A stretch of DNA of 64,000 nt from an uncultured Pelagibacteraceae bacterium (GTDB taxonomy: Bacteria > Pseudomonadota > Alphaproteobacteria > Pelagibacterales > Pelagibacteraceae), in assembly GCA_902610515.1 (NCBI GenBank), contig CACLVZ010000004.1, positions 62,001-126,000 on the forward strand. Direction: 5' to 3'. Shown in pieces: positions 33,409 to 41,747 of this stretch. The notes under the pieces are model-generated. The model was not told the origin of the DNA. It saw only the letters and a list, made by a program, of their open reading frames with translations, and ran no database searches. Each line of letters opens with the position of its first letter. The stretch's first letter is position 1. The position numbers and the translations under genes were made by a program.

Positions 33409-36018
33409 ATGAGTAATTACGAACAATTCAGATCAGTTATGAAAGATGCTGGTTTTGCTTTATCGAGTAAACCAGTAACTAAAAAAATTTTAGAAAATGC
33501 TATTAAATTTTCAAAAAGTAAGGAAAAAACAATATTAGCAAAGCAACATGAAATATCTAAAAAAATTTATTTTCTTTTAGATGGAAATGTAAAATTTAAT
33601 AAATACTTTGAAAAAAATTCTCTTACATTTGCTAAGATCAATAAAAAAAATTCACCTTTAGGTATTTCCGGATTAAATCCTCCAGGAAGATTTATGGCCG
33701 AAATATTGATTGATAAAAATACTAAATATTATTCTTTTGATTTAAGTTACCTAGATGAAATTGAAAGCGTTGACCCAAACTTTGTTGCAACTTTTTTATC
33801 TTATATATTATTTTTTTCTACCAATCTTTTATGGTCAACTAGAAATCTTGACATTGCTTATAAACAAAATAATTATCAAATATCTAAGGGATCAAATTCT
33901 GGAATTAATGAGAGTAATTATGAAAAAATAAAAGATACAATTTTTTTTTCTTCCATACTTGAGGAGGATGTAAAAAAATTACTGAATTTAGGTGAGATAA
34001 AGTTATACTCTACAGATGAAATCATAACACTAGAAGGTAATGATAGCAGTGGATTAAATATATTGCTATCTGGAAAAGTTGAAGGTTCATTTAATAGTAG
34101 AATAGATAATTCGATTAAGAAAAAATATAGATCGATAGCAAGACCAGGAGTAGCGTTTTCGTTATCTTGTGGCAAAAGATTAATTAAATTTCCATATTCA
34201 ATTAAAGTAACTAGAGATACAAGAATATTACATCTATCTAATGAGGTAATTAATAATTTAATAGTAGATAATCCTGTTCTAGCTATCAAGCTTCTCAAAA
34301 GACAAATTTGGCAATTAGGAAGATATCAGCAGAGTGCAACGGGGCTGGCAAGATACGCTGCTAAAAATGAAATAGAACTCTTGAAATTTTTAATACAAGA
34401 TAATTTTTCCAAACTTCCTGTAAATTCAAAAATATATAGTGTTCCACACTTATTAGAAAATCGGTACTCTCATGAATTAGCTTTCGATATCATTTACAAT
34501 CTAATGGTAACTGGTAATGAAATTGAAAAGTCTATTGCAAACTTGATGTCAGATGCTCTTAAAAGTTTTGAAAAGCAGCAAAGATTCTTTAGAGAATTAA
34601 ACATAATTTATAATCGTGTAGAACAATTCAAAGAAGTTAAAAGTAAAGACTCATTAGATAAATTAACACTTTCTAATTTTATTAAAGCATTTGATCATGT
34701 GCCTTACGTTATAAAGGGAATGGAAAATCTTCCAAGTAAAGCTAATAATATTTTTTTTTACAACCATCTCGCAGCTAATGATGAAAATAAGTTACCTAAT
34801 GGGCATTCCTTTTCAATAGATAGTCATTTTGTAAGTGCAAAAATTTTATATCCAAAATACGGTAATGGAGGAAGAAGAATAGTTCGTGCGAGTAGGAATA
34901 CTGAGTATTGGAGGCATAATTTTTACGAAAATTTAGATTATATATTTGTTCATACTAAAGAGTCAGATTTACTAAATGAGACTCATGAAGAAAAAAAAAA
35001 GAGAAAAGATAAATTTTTTAAAGATGCGCAAGATATAATTAATAAAGGCCAGCCTTTGGTAATTGCTCCTGAGGGAACCTCTGAAACAGAAGATAACTTT
35101 ACTGAAACATCCCCTGGGCCCTTCAAACCCGGTGCGTTTGCTTTGGCAAGTCAGTTGAAACCTGAACCTTATTTAGTTCCTATAGCTTTAGCAAACTTTG
35201 ACAAACCAGTTTCCTCGACTGTTTACTCGGCAATTATTAAGCAACCTATAAAAATTTCAAATTTTGTAAAAGACACTGCAAATATAGAAGAAATTAAGTC
35301 TTTTTTACTTGATTATAGAAAAACTTTTAAAAGCTATGTTGAAGAGGCGCACGAATTATCTAATAAAGTAAAGCTTGATACACATGATTTAACAAATTTA
35401 AGTACTAATTATAATCTTGTGAGTCCAATCGAGGAAGAATTTGAATTAGATGTTAGAGAACTTGAATTGAACGCAATAAACAGTTCTATTAATCAGAAAG
35501 AAATAATATTATTTGGAAGTTCTACTTTTCGTATGTGGAAAAATTATGAACAAGATCTCGGTGGAACAAATATTTTGAATCTTGCTTTTGGGGGTTCAAC
35601 TTTATCTTCATGTAGAACATATTTTGAGAGAATTTTTTCAAACTATAGTCCAAAAATACTTTTATTTTATGCAGGCGATAACGATATCGGAAGAGGTTTA
35701 AATTCTGATCAAATCAATCAAGAGTTTTTATTATTTGCGACTCAAGCTGCAGAAAAATTAAGGAATACAAAATGTTTTTTTATTTCAATAAAACCAAGTC
35801 CTTTTAGAAAAAAATTTTTAAAAGAGATAACTAATACAAATAATAAAATAAAAAAAACAATAAATCATTTAGAAAAATGGAAATTCATTGATATTTGTAA
35901 CCCAATGTTAAAAGCTGGATATGAAAAGTTTTATGATCAAGATCAATTACATATGAATGACTTAGGATATAGTTTGTTAAGCAAGTCTTTGAGAGACGAG
36001 ATCGCAAAGATAAATTAA
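33409..36018 (+). CDS. Triple fusion: cNMP-binding-like fold, PlsC acyltransferase and SGNH hydrolase
   Basis: An 869-residue protein with no signal peptide. Residues about 30-150 and 170-305 look like two cyclic-nucleotide-binding-fold domains (KIYFLLDGNVKF, NILLSGKVEGSF), but the usual phosphate-binding cassette with its GE and R-A residues is not seen, so ligand binding may be lost. Residues about 425-650 form a PlsC-type acyltransferase with the His-x4-Asp box (His453, Asp458) and APEGTSE (Glu555). Residues about 690-869 form an SGNH domain: FGSSTFRMW (Ser705), FGGS (Gly728-729), YAGDNDIG (Asn758) and DQLHMND (Asp845, His848). All catalytic residues are present. It lies between the DCC/DUF2256 genes and a second photolyase. 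Confidence 0.8.
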   Translation: MSNYEQFRSVMKDAGFALSSKPVTKKILENAIKFSKSKEKTILAKQHEISKKIYFLLDGNVKFNKYFEKNSLTFAKINKKNSPLGISGLNPPGRFMAEILIDKNTKYYSFDLSYLDEIESVDPNFVATFLSYILFFSTNLLWSTRNLDIAYKQNNYQISKGSNSGINESNYEKIKDTIFFSSILEEDVKKLLNLGEIKLYSTDEIITLEGNDSSGLNILLSGKVEGSFNSRIDNSIKKKYRSIARPGVAFSLSCGKRLIKFPYSIKVTRDTRILHLSNEVINNLIVDNPVLAIKLLKRQIWQLGRYQQSATGLARYAAKNEIELLKFLIQDNFSKLPVNSKIYSVPHLLENRYSHELAFDIIYNLMVTGNEIEKSIANLMSDALKSFEKQQRFFRELNIIYNRVEQFKEVKSKDSLDKLTLSNFIKAFDHVPYVIKGMENLPSKANNIFFYNHLAANDENKLPNGHSFSIDSHFVSAKILYPKYGNGGRRIVRASRNTEYWRHNFYENLDYIFVHTKESDLLNETHEEKKKRKDKFFKDAQDIINKGQPLVIAPEGTSETEDNFTETSPGPFKPGAFALASQLKPEPYLVPIALANFDKPVSSTVYSAIIKQPIKISNFVKDTANIEEIKSFLLDYRKTFKSYVEEAHELSNKVKLDTHDLTNLSTNYNLVSPIEEEFELDVRELELNAINSSINQKEIILFGSSTFRMWKNYEQDLGGTNILNLAFGGSTLSSCRTYFERIFSNYSPKILLFYAGDNDIGRGLNSDQINQEFLLFATQAAEKLRNTKCFFISIKPSPFRKKFLKEITNTNNKIKKTINHLEKWKFIDICNPMLKAGYEKFYDQDQLHMNDLGYSLLSKSLRDEIAKIN

Positions 36019-36019
36019 A

Positions 36020-37150
36020 TTAAATAAATTTAGCTAGAATTTTAGGGATATTGTTTTTAAAATTAAAATATCCTTTATTAGAAAACTGCCAAGAAAATTT
36101 ATCTTGCTCACTCAAAAAGAAGTTTAATTCTAAATTTCGCTTTTTTCTTATAGAATTTAAAAAAGAAAAATTCTCTCCAATGCATGGATGAATAATATCA
36201 AATGAGTTAATTTCATCTGCAAGTGTTTGAAATTTTAACTCATCTATGATTTGTAAATCTTCAAATCTTTTTTTTTGGTCATTAATTATTTCTGATTTAT
36301 AGTCTAGTACCTTTTGTCCAAGCTTTATTCTTCGAGCATCATTACTCAATAAAACTAAGTAAATATTTTTATATTTTTTTAAATTTTTATTTTCTAAATT
36401 TAATTCGCTCTCAAAAACTAGTAAATTTTCGTTTGACTTGTCTTCTGTAATAAAATTAAGTGGATTTAATTTATATTCTCTTTTATCTGTTATAGGTAAA
36501 GCATTCTCATTTAATTTAACATTCGTGTATTTATTATTAGTAAACTTGCTTATGTTCCATGATTGAGCAACGTAGTGCTTTCCTTTAGTTTGAAGTCCAG
36601 CAACCCATCTCCAACTCAGTGTGTTAGAAGCAGCATCGCCATCAAATAAATGTTTCATAAAAAACTCTGCTCCTTTCTGCCAAGGTAAATTTAAAGTAAA
36701 TATCCAAATACTAGCAAACCACATTCTTGTATGATTATGTAAATAATTATTTTCTTTAAGCTCTTTTACCCAATCATTAAAACATTCAATTTGAGTTTCA
36801 CCATTGATTGCTTTTTTATAATTGTCGTCTTCCTTTAATCCTTTTAAATCCTCTATAAAGTCAGTCCAAACTTGAGGCCTAAGTTCTAACCAACCTTTCC
36901 AATAAACTCTCCAAAATATTTCTTGAACGTATTTTTCAACTTTTTGATATGGAAACTTTGCTAAAACTTTCTTTGCAACTTCATATTCAGTTATTAATCT
37001 GTGAGAGATGTAAGGTGATAAGCAAGATACATTTGATTTGTCTTTTGGCCCTAAATCAAAATTTCTTTTGAAACTATAATTTGCTAATTCACTGTTTATA
37101 AAAGCATCGAGCTGTTTTAAAGCTCCGTCTCTTGAAATTTCGAATTTCAT
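36020..37150 (-). CDS. FAD-domain-first photolyase/cryptochrome-like protein
   Basis: A 376-residue protein that begins at once with the FAD-binding helical domain of photolyases: NFDLGPKDKSNVSCLSPYISHRL, EIFWRVYWKGWLELRPQVW (in part), NYLHNHTRMWFASIWIF and DAASNTLSWRWVAGLQTKGKHY. There is no N-terminal antenna domain. Instead about 130 further residues follow (ENLLVFESELNL, KNIYLVLLSNDAR, FDIIHPCIGENFSFL) that could form an alpha/beta domain, so the order seems reversed. The FAD core residues look intact. Convergent with the fusion gene (1 base between stops). Confidence 0.8.
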   Translation of the reverse strand: MKFEISRDGALKQLDAFINSELANYSFKRNFDLGPKDKSNVSCLSPYISHRLITEYEVAKKVLAKFPYQKVEKYVQEIFWRVYWKGWLELRPQVWTDFIEDLKGLKEDDNYKKAINGETQIECFNDWVKELKENNYLHNHTRMWFASIWIFTLNLPWQKGAEFFMKHLFDGDAASNTLSWRWVAGLQTKGKHYVAQSWNISKFTNNKYTNVKLNENALPITDKREYKLNPLNFITEDKSNENLLVFESELNLENKNLKKYKNIYLVLLSNDARRIKLGQKVLDYKSEIINDQKKRFEDLQIIDELKFQTLADEINSFDIIHPCIGENFSFLNSIRKKRNLELNFFLSEQDKFSWQFSNKGYFNFKNNIPKILAKFI

Positions 37151-37350
37151 TAATCTTCGTCATCCCTCCACCCATCAATAAAAAGTTTCCAGCATGCAAA
37201 CGATACACAAACAATTCCTACGCAAAAACCCAAAAGTACTCCGTTATGTTTACCTAAATATATTGTTCCATAGTGAGTGCTTAGTATTGGTGGCAAAACT
37301 AAAATTGCTCCAATAATTAAATATCGTATGGCAAATGGAGGTCTTTTCAA
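37150..37350 (-). CDS. Small two-helix membrane protein
   Basis: A 66-residue protein with two membrane helices (YLIIGAILVLPPILST and GVLLGFCVGIVCVSFACW) and a charged end GWRDDED. No family recognised. It overlaps the upstream exported-protein gene by 4 bases and the photolyase start by 1 base, so it is coupled to both. Confidence 0.5.
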   Translation of the reverse strand: MKRPPFAIRYLIIGAILVLPPILSTHYGTIYLGKHNGVLLGFCVGIVCVSFACWKLFIDGWRDDED

Positions 37351-37802
37351 ATTGAATTTCCTTGATCAAGTGGCATTGAAACTGCAGTAGTAAACCAACA
37401 ATTTATACAATTTTCCTCATTGCCTTTACTCACATGCCATTCATAAAAAAATTGTTGCTTCTCATCGCTTAACACTTTTACTCCATAAACAAATTTATTT
37501 TCAGTATTCGTAATTAAATCTATTTTATGTGAAAAATGGTTTAAAAGAATTCTATAATGCACATCATAAAGCATAATTCTAAATCTAGGGTATGGCCCAG
37601 TCATTTTTTTGTTATCTGGATGAGCAAATATCCATGTTTGTTTAATGCCGTTATCTTTGTCATCATTATTTTTGAGAGCATCTAATTGTATTTTTATTAC
37701 GTCGTAGGCAGATAAATTTTCGGCTGGTTTTATCATTTCTGCATTTGCTGAATTAATAAAACCTAGAAAAAAAATTGCTATAATTATTTTTTTCAATTCC
37801 AT
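37347..37802 (-). CDS. Exported protein, possibly DUF4864-like
   Basis: A 151-residue protein with a signal peptide (MELKKIIIAIFFLGFINSANAE). The mature domain (VIKIQLDALKNND, TWIFAHPDNKKMTGPYPRFRIML, FVYGVKVLSDEKQQFFYEW) resembles small cystatin-like secreted proteins found in algae and marine bacteria, possibly DUF4864. Two cysteines (CINC) lie near the end. It overlaps msrA by 10 bases and so belongs to an msrA-led operon with the photolyase. Confidence 0.5.
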   Translation of the reverse strand: MELKKIIIAIFFLGFINSANAEMIKPAENLSAYDVIKIQLDALKNNDDKDNGIKQTWIFAHPDNKKMTGPYPRFRIMLYDVHYRILLNHFSHKIDLITNTENKFVYGVKVLSDEKQQFFYEWHVSKGNEENCINCWFTTAVSMPLDQGNSI

Positions 37803-38362
37803 ATTTTTCTCAAGGTATCTTCTCTTTTACACCCATTTTTGTACATCAAGTAACGAATAAAATTTTTCTCATAATAATCTTGGTGATAATCTTCTGCGGG
37901 ATAGAATTTCTTGAATTTCCAAACTAAAGTGACTATTTTTCTGTTGAATTTACTTTCCAAATTTTTAAAAGATTTATTAATAAATTCTTTTTCTAGTTGA
38001 TTCTGGAAAAAAATTACTGATCTATAGCTCTTACCTTTGTCGCAAAACTGGCCCTCTGAGTCGAAAGGATCTATATTTCTCCAATAAATATTTAAGAGAT
38101 TTTCATAGCTCACAACTTTCGAGTCATATGTAATTTCTATAGCCTCTACATGGCCGGTATCTTTATAAATAACATCTTGATAAGTAGGATTTTTTAAGTG
38201 ACCTCCTGAATATCCAGAAATTGATGAAATTACTCCCTCTATTTGATCAAATGACTCTTCCATACACCAAAAACAACCGCCAGCAAAATAGGCCTTTTTT
38301 TCTTCTGCATACAAATTAAAATTTAAAGTGAATACAGTGACAAAAAGTAAAATTTTTTTCAT
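37793..38362 (-). CDS. msrA: Periplasmic peptide-methionine (S)-S-oxide reductase
   Basis: A 189-residue MsrA with a signal peptide (MKKILLFVTVFTLNFNLYAEE), so it repairs oxidised methionine in the periplasm. The active site is YFAGGCFWCMEESFD; IYWRNIDPFDSEGQFCDKG and YHQDYYEKN are intact, and a C-terminal cysteine (GCKRED) may resolve the sulfenic acid. First gene of the operon msrA-exported protein-membrane protein-photolyase, an oxidative and light damage grouping. Confidence 0.95.
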   Translation of the reverse strand: MKKILLFVTVFTLNFNLYAEEKKAYFAGGCFWCMEESFDQIEGVISSISGYSGGHLKNPTYQDVIYKDTGHVEAIEITYDSKVVSYENLLNIYWRNIDPFDSEGQFCDKGKSYRSVIFFQNQLEKEFINKSFKNLESKFNRKIVTLVWKFKKFYPAEDYHQDYYEKNFIRYLMYKNGCKREDTLRKIWN

Positions 38363-38385
38363 ATATAAATGATATATGAATAATT

Positions 38386-38700
38386 ATGGAACGCGATGGA
38401 TTTATTGTCATAGAGGGAATTCATAAAAATCCCAATGATATAAATACTTTAGACGAACAAACTAGAATTGAACACGGTCCTTATAATAAAAAAGAGGCTG
38501 AGAAAGTAGCTAAAGGATTAATTCAAAAAAACATTGACAATTTTTATCATAGAGCATGGGTAATAAATCAAGATGTTGAACTAAATAATATTTGTGAAGA
38601 GTGTAAAAAAGGAGATGAAAGTGTTAAGCAAAATCTAATTATGCACAGTTACAAAATTTGTAATAGCTGTAATTTGGCTAAAACTATTTTTCCTCTTTAA
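38386..38700 (+). CDS. Small cysteine-pair protein of unknown function
   Basis: A 104-residue protein. Residues 1-60 form a DUF-like alpha/beta unit (MERDGFIVIEGIH, EHGPYNKKEAEKVAKGLIQ), and the C-terminal half carries two Cys-x-x-Cys pairs, NICEECKKG and ICNSCNLAK, which would make a zinc-ribbon. No family recognised. Divergent from msrA (23 bases) and convergent with the Yip1 gene, overlapping it by 4 bases. Confidence 0.5.
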   Translation: MERDGFIVIEGIHKNPNDINTLDEQTRIEHGPYNKKEAEKVAKGLIQKNIDNFYHRAWVINQDVELNNICEECKKGDESVKQNLIMHSYKICNSCNLAKTIFPL

Positions 38701-39218
38701 AATCCTTTAAATAAAACAATTACCAAAAATAAGAAAAAGGCTTGGAACAACCATGAAACAACAACAACTCCAAAAGCTTTCCAAAGACTTTCATAATCTA
38801 GTGCAGATTTTACGGCAACAACCATACAAGCGAGCATCCAAAAAGCTGAGCCTATAAAAGTTACTGTCATCAATTCTGGTGTAACACCAAATACTCTAAT
38901 AAGACCTGGTGCACTTGAAAATCCTATAGTTCTTAAAAGTTCGCCATGATTACTTTTTGTATTAGGATCTCTAAATAATTTTACGCCCACAAAATAAATT
39001 ACGTAAGCCCAGACATACCAGCTTAATAAAGACAATGCTGGAGCTGCTAAAAAATTTGATGCACCTAAGTGAATTGAACCAACCCCTGCAGCTAAACTAG
39101 ATAAAACTACAACTAATCCAGCCTGAAAAGTTGCTTTTTTGTCCTTTTCAACTTCCTCATAAAGTTCTATGTCTATTTTGATTGCTCTAAAAACTCTGTT
39201 AATAAATAAATTAATCAT
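38697..39218 (-). CDS. Yip1-domain membrane protein
   Basis: A 173-residue protein with about five membrane helices. The pattern FINRVFRAIKIDIELYEEVEKD, a glycine-rich second helix, and ELLRTIGFSSAPGLIRVFG fits the Yip1 family of bacteria. Role unknown. One base separates it from the hisN-like gene upstream in the same direction. Confidence 0.7.
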   Translation of the reverse strand: MINLFINRVFRAIKIDIELYEEVEKDKKATFQAGLVVVLSSLAAGVGSIHLGASNFLAAPALSLLSWYVWAYVIYFVGVKLFRDPNTKSNHGELLRTIGFSSAPGLIRVFGVTPELMTVTFIGSAFWMLACMVVAVKSALDYESLWKAFGVVVVSWLFQAFFLFLVIVLFKGF

Positions 39219-39219
39219 A

Positions 39220-40008
39220 TTAAGTAAAAGGTTTTAGTAATCTTAGAATTTTCATATGTAAAGCTTTATTAGATGAAGCTACAATATTCCCACCTTTTTC
39301 TGCTCTTTCGTTTTTCCAATTAGTAACTACAGCTCCTGAATTTTTTAAAATTGGTATTAATGGCAATATATCATAAGGTTTTAGATTAGCTTCAATTACT
39401 GCATCAACTGTCCCTTCAGCTAATAGGCAATAATTTAATGCATCAAATCCTGCTAATCTGAATGACCAACCAAACTTCTTTATAACTTTTTTTTGTCTTT
39501 CATAACTTAATGTCCCATGAAAATTACCAATAATTTTAATTTTTTTTAAATTATGATTTCTTGATGATTTTAATGTAAAACTTTTATTATTTTTGAAAAC
39601 ATAAGATTTTTTTTTATCGTTAATATAAAATTTATTTAGTTCTGGAAAATTAGCTAAACCTAAAACAGATTTATCATAATACGATAAGCTCACTAAATTA
39701 GACCATGTAGGAGCTCCAATAACAAAGGCTCTTGTTCCATCTATAGGATCTATAGACCATTTAAAATGGTTTTTAGAAAATTTATCATTAAATTCCTCTC
39801 CAATTATTGAGTCTTTTGGAAATTTTTTGTTAATTAATGTACGAATATACTTCTCAAAGGCTCTATCAAAATTTGTGACTGGATCAAAATTTTTTTTAGA
39901 TTTTGATTTATTTTTAACTTTTACGTTTAATTTAGATTTTTTTATATAAAAAGCGTTTAATTTTGAAGGCAATTTTTTTAAAAAGTTGAATGATTTTTTA
40001 TAATTCAT
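39220..40008 (-). CDS. hisN: Inositol-monophosphatase family, histidinol-phosphatase (HisN) type
   Basis: A 262-residue enzyme with metal motifs DPVTNFDRAFEKYIRTLI, SIIGEEF, WSIDPIDGTRAFVIGAPTWSN and a late KPYDILPLIPIL, which replaces the usual WDxAA. The TRAF and YD variants fit the HisN type that removes phosphate from histidinol phosphate in alphaproteobacteria and actinobacteria. Alternatively a fructose- or inositol-phosphatase. Many lysines in the N-terminal part. Confidence 0.75.
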   Translation of the reverse strand: MNYKKSFNFLKKLPSKLNAFYIKKSKLNVKVKNKSKSKKNFDPVTNFDRAFEKYIRTLINKKFPKDSIIGEEFNDKFSKNHFKWSIDPIDGTRAFVIGAPTWSNLVSLSYYDKSVLGLANFPELNKFYINDKKKSYVFKNNKSFTLKSSRNHNLKKIKIIGNFHGTLSYERQKKVIKKFGWSFRLAGFDALNYCLLAEGTVDAVIEANLKPYDILPLIPILKNSGAVVTNWKNERAEKGGNIVASSNKALHMKILRLLKPFT

Positions 40009-40043
40009 TATGTGTATATAACTTAATTTTAAAAAAAATATAT

Positions 40044-40514
40044 ATGAAAATTCCTAAAAGTTTTAATCCATTAATTGCTGGGATAGCCGCCTCATTAATA
40101 ATAGGAACATTATCTTTTTTAAGCTTTGAAACATCCACAGGATTTTGGTTAATTTTCTCTTTTGGATCCACAACTTTGATAGTTTTAGTTTTTTATGAAA
40201 GCGAATTTGCTCAACCTCCCAACATACTTTTTGGACACCTCTTAGGAATTACTATAGGGATATTATTTAATGAATTTCTTGGTATATCATTTATTACCCT
40301 TGGATTGTCAGTTGGATGCACAGTCACATTAATGATGTATTTAAAAATTATTCATCCCCCAGCTGCAGCTAACCCTTTAATTGCTTTGTTTGCGGATGTA
40401 TCTACTAGTTATATTGTTTTCCCTGTTTTGGTTGGAAGTATTGTAATAATTTTTTTATCTGTTTTAATTAATAAATATATTTTAAGTAGGCCTTATCCGA
40501 AAAAATGGTTTTAA
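40044..40514 (+). CDS. HPP-family membrane protein
   Basis: A 156-residue protein with four membrane helices and the family motif IIHPPAAANPLIAL, plus FGSTTLIVLVFYESEFAQPPNI in part. HPP proteins of cyanobacteria and chloroplasts carry nitrite. The ATG at 40044 was chosen over an upstream in-frame ATG overlapping hisN. Convergent with tspO (4-base overlap). Confidence 0.85.
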   Translation: MKIPKSFNPLIAGIAASLIIGTLSFLSFETSTGFWLIFSFGSTTLIVLVFYESEFAQPPNILFGHLLGITIGILFNEFLGISFITLGLSVGCTVTLMMYLKIIHPPAAANPLIALFADVSTSYIVFPVLVGSIVIIFLSVLINKYILSRPYPKKWF

Positions 40515-40975
40515 TTTAGAAAAAAAATTGAAATATTTAAAACTAAAGCATAACTAGACCAAGATAGATAAGGTATCATTAAGTAAAAACTTAATTTGTC
40601 TTTAAAGTAATATTTCTTCATTAAAATTAAAACAAATATTATTATTATAATTAAATTTATTAGTGCCAATCCAATTTGATGAAAACCGAAAAAAACAATG
40701 CTCCAAGTGCTATTAAAAAATAAATGAAAAAAATATAATTTTATTATCTTTTTATCATTTGCTTTAACCCAAACTCTCCAAATTGCTAATGACATCATGA
40801 AATAAAGTATTGACCATACAGGAGCAAAAACCCAACTAGGTGGATTGTAGCTAGGAAGGATAATTTCTGAATACCATGGCTCTTTAAAAGTAGATGTAGC
40901 ATAACCACCTATTGCTGGAGCAATGAAAGTAAATAAGATTAAAATTATAAAAGATAAGTATTTATTCTTAGGCAT
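40511..40975 (-). CDS. tspO: TspO/MBR family protein
   Basis: A 154-residue protein with five membrane helices and the TspO marks: APAIGGYATSTFKEPWYSEI, LPSYNPPSWVFAPVWSILYFMM-type segment and NSTWSIVFFGFHQIGLALI. TspO binds porphyrins and in Rhodobacter couples oxygen and light signals to gene expression. It lies among photolyase, MsrA and SOD genes, in line with a photo-oxidative role. Confidence 0.9.
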   Translation of the reverse strand: MPKNKYLSFIILILFTFIAPAIGGYATSTFKEPWYSEIILPSYNPPSWVFAPVWSILYFMMSLAIWRVWVKANDKKIIKLYFFHLFFNSTWSIVFFGFHQIGLALINLIIIIIFVLILMKKYYFKDKLSFYLMIPYLSWSSYALVLNISIFFLN

Positions 40976-40996
40976 TAATTAAGATATAACTGAATA

Positions 40997-41746
40997 ATGA
41001 ATGAAGAACAGAAAAAAATATGGGTTACAGGCGCTAGTAGTGGAATAGGCAAAGCAGTCGCTTTACGATTTGCCAAAGAAGGCTGGAAAGTTGCTGTGTC
41101 TGCCAGAAGAGTTGAAATTTTAGATGAGTTATCAAAAAATCAAAATATATTTTCGTATCCCTTAGATGTTAGCAATAAAGATAAAGTAATTGAAGTTTTT
41201 AATAAAATAAAAACTGATTTTAATGAAGTTGATTTATGCATCTTTAGTTCAGGAATTTATGAAAGACAGTTGGAAAAACAAATTAATATTGAAAACATAA
41301 GAAAAACTTTTGAAATAAACTATTTTGGTGTAGTTAATTGTGTAAAATCTGTAGAAGATTACTTTAAAAATAAAAAAAAGGGACACATAGCTATAGTTTC
41401 ATCACCAGTTGGATATAGAGGTCTGCCGAAATCTACAGGGTATACTCCATCAAAAGCAGCATTAAATAATTTTACGCAAGGAATTTTTTTTGATTTCAAA
41501 AAATATGATGTAAAAGTAACATTAATATCTCCGGGTTTTATAAAAACGCAGTTAACAGATAAAAATGATTTTCCAATGCCGTTTCTTAGAAGTGTGGACT
41601 ATGCAGCTGATAAAATTTATGATGGCATAAATAAAAATAAATTTGAGATTATTTTTCCACCACAAATAGCATTTATGTATTGGCTTTTTAGAATTTTACC
41701 AAATAAAATTTATAATTTTTTAATAACTAAATTTGTGAATCGTTAA
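40997..41746 (+). CDS. Short-chain dehydrogenase/reductase
   Basis: A 249-residue classical SDR: WVTGASSGIGKAVALRF cofactor loop, SSGIYERQL, IVSSPVGYRGLPKSTGYTPSKAAL with catalytic Ser, Tyr and Lys, and ISPGFIKTQLTDKNDFPMPFL. A DUF-like SDR of this type sits with cfa/DUF1365/amine oxidase genes in alphaproteobacterial singlet-oxygen regulons, here 2.5 kb away. Substrate unknown. Confidence 0.88.
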   Translation: MNEEQKKIWVTGASSGIGKAVALRFAKEGWKVAVSARRVEILDELSKNQNIFSYPLDVSNKDKVIEVFNKIKTDFNEVDLCIFSSGIYERQLEKQINIENIRKTFEINYFGVVNCVKSVEDYFKNKKKGHIAIVSSPVGYRGLPKSTGYTPSKAALNNFTQGIFFDFKKYDVKVTLISPGFIKTQLTDKNDFPMPFLRSVDYAADKIYDGINKNKFEIIFPPQIAFMYWLFRILPNKIYNFLITKFVNR

Positions 41747-41747
41747 A

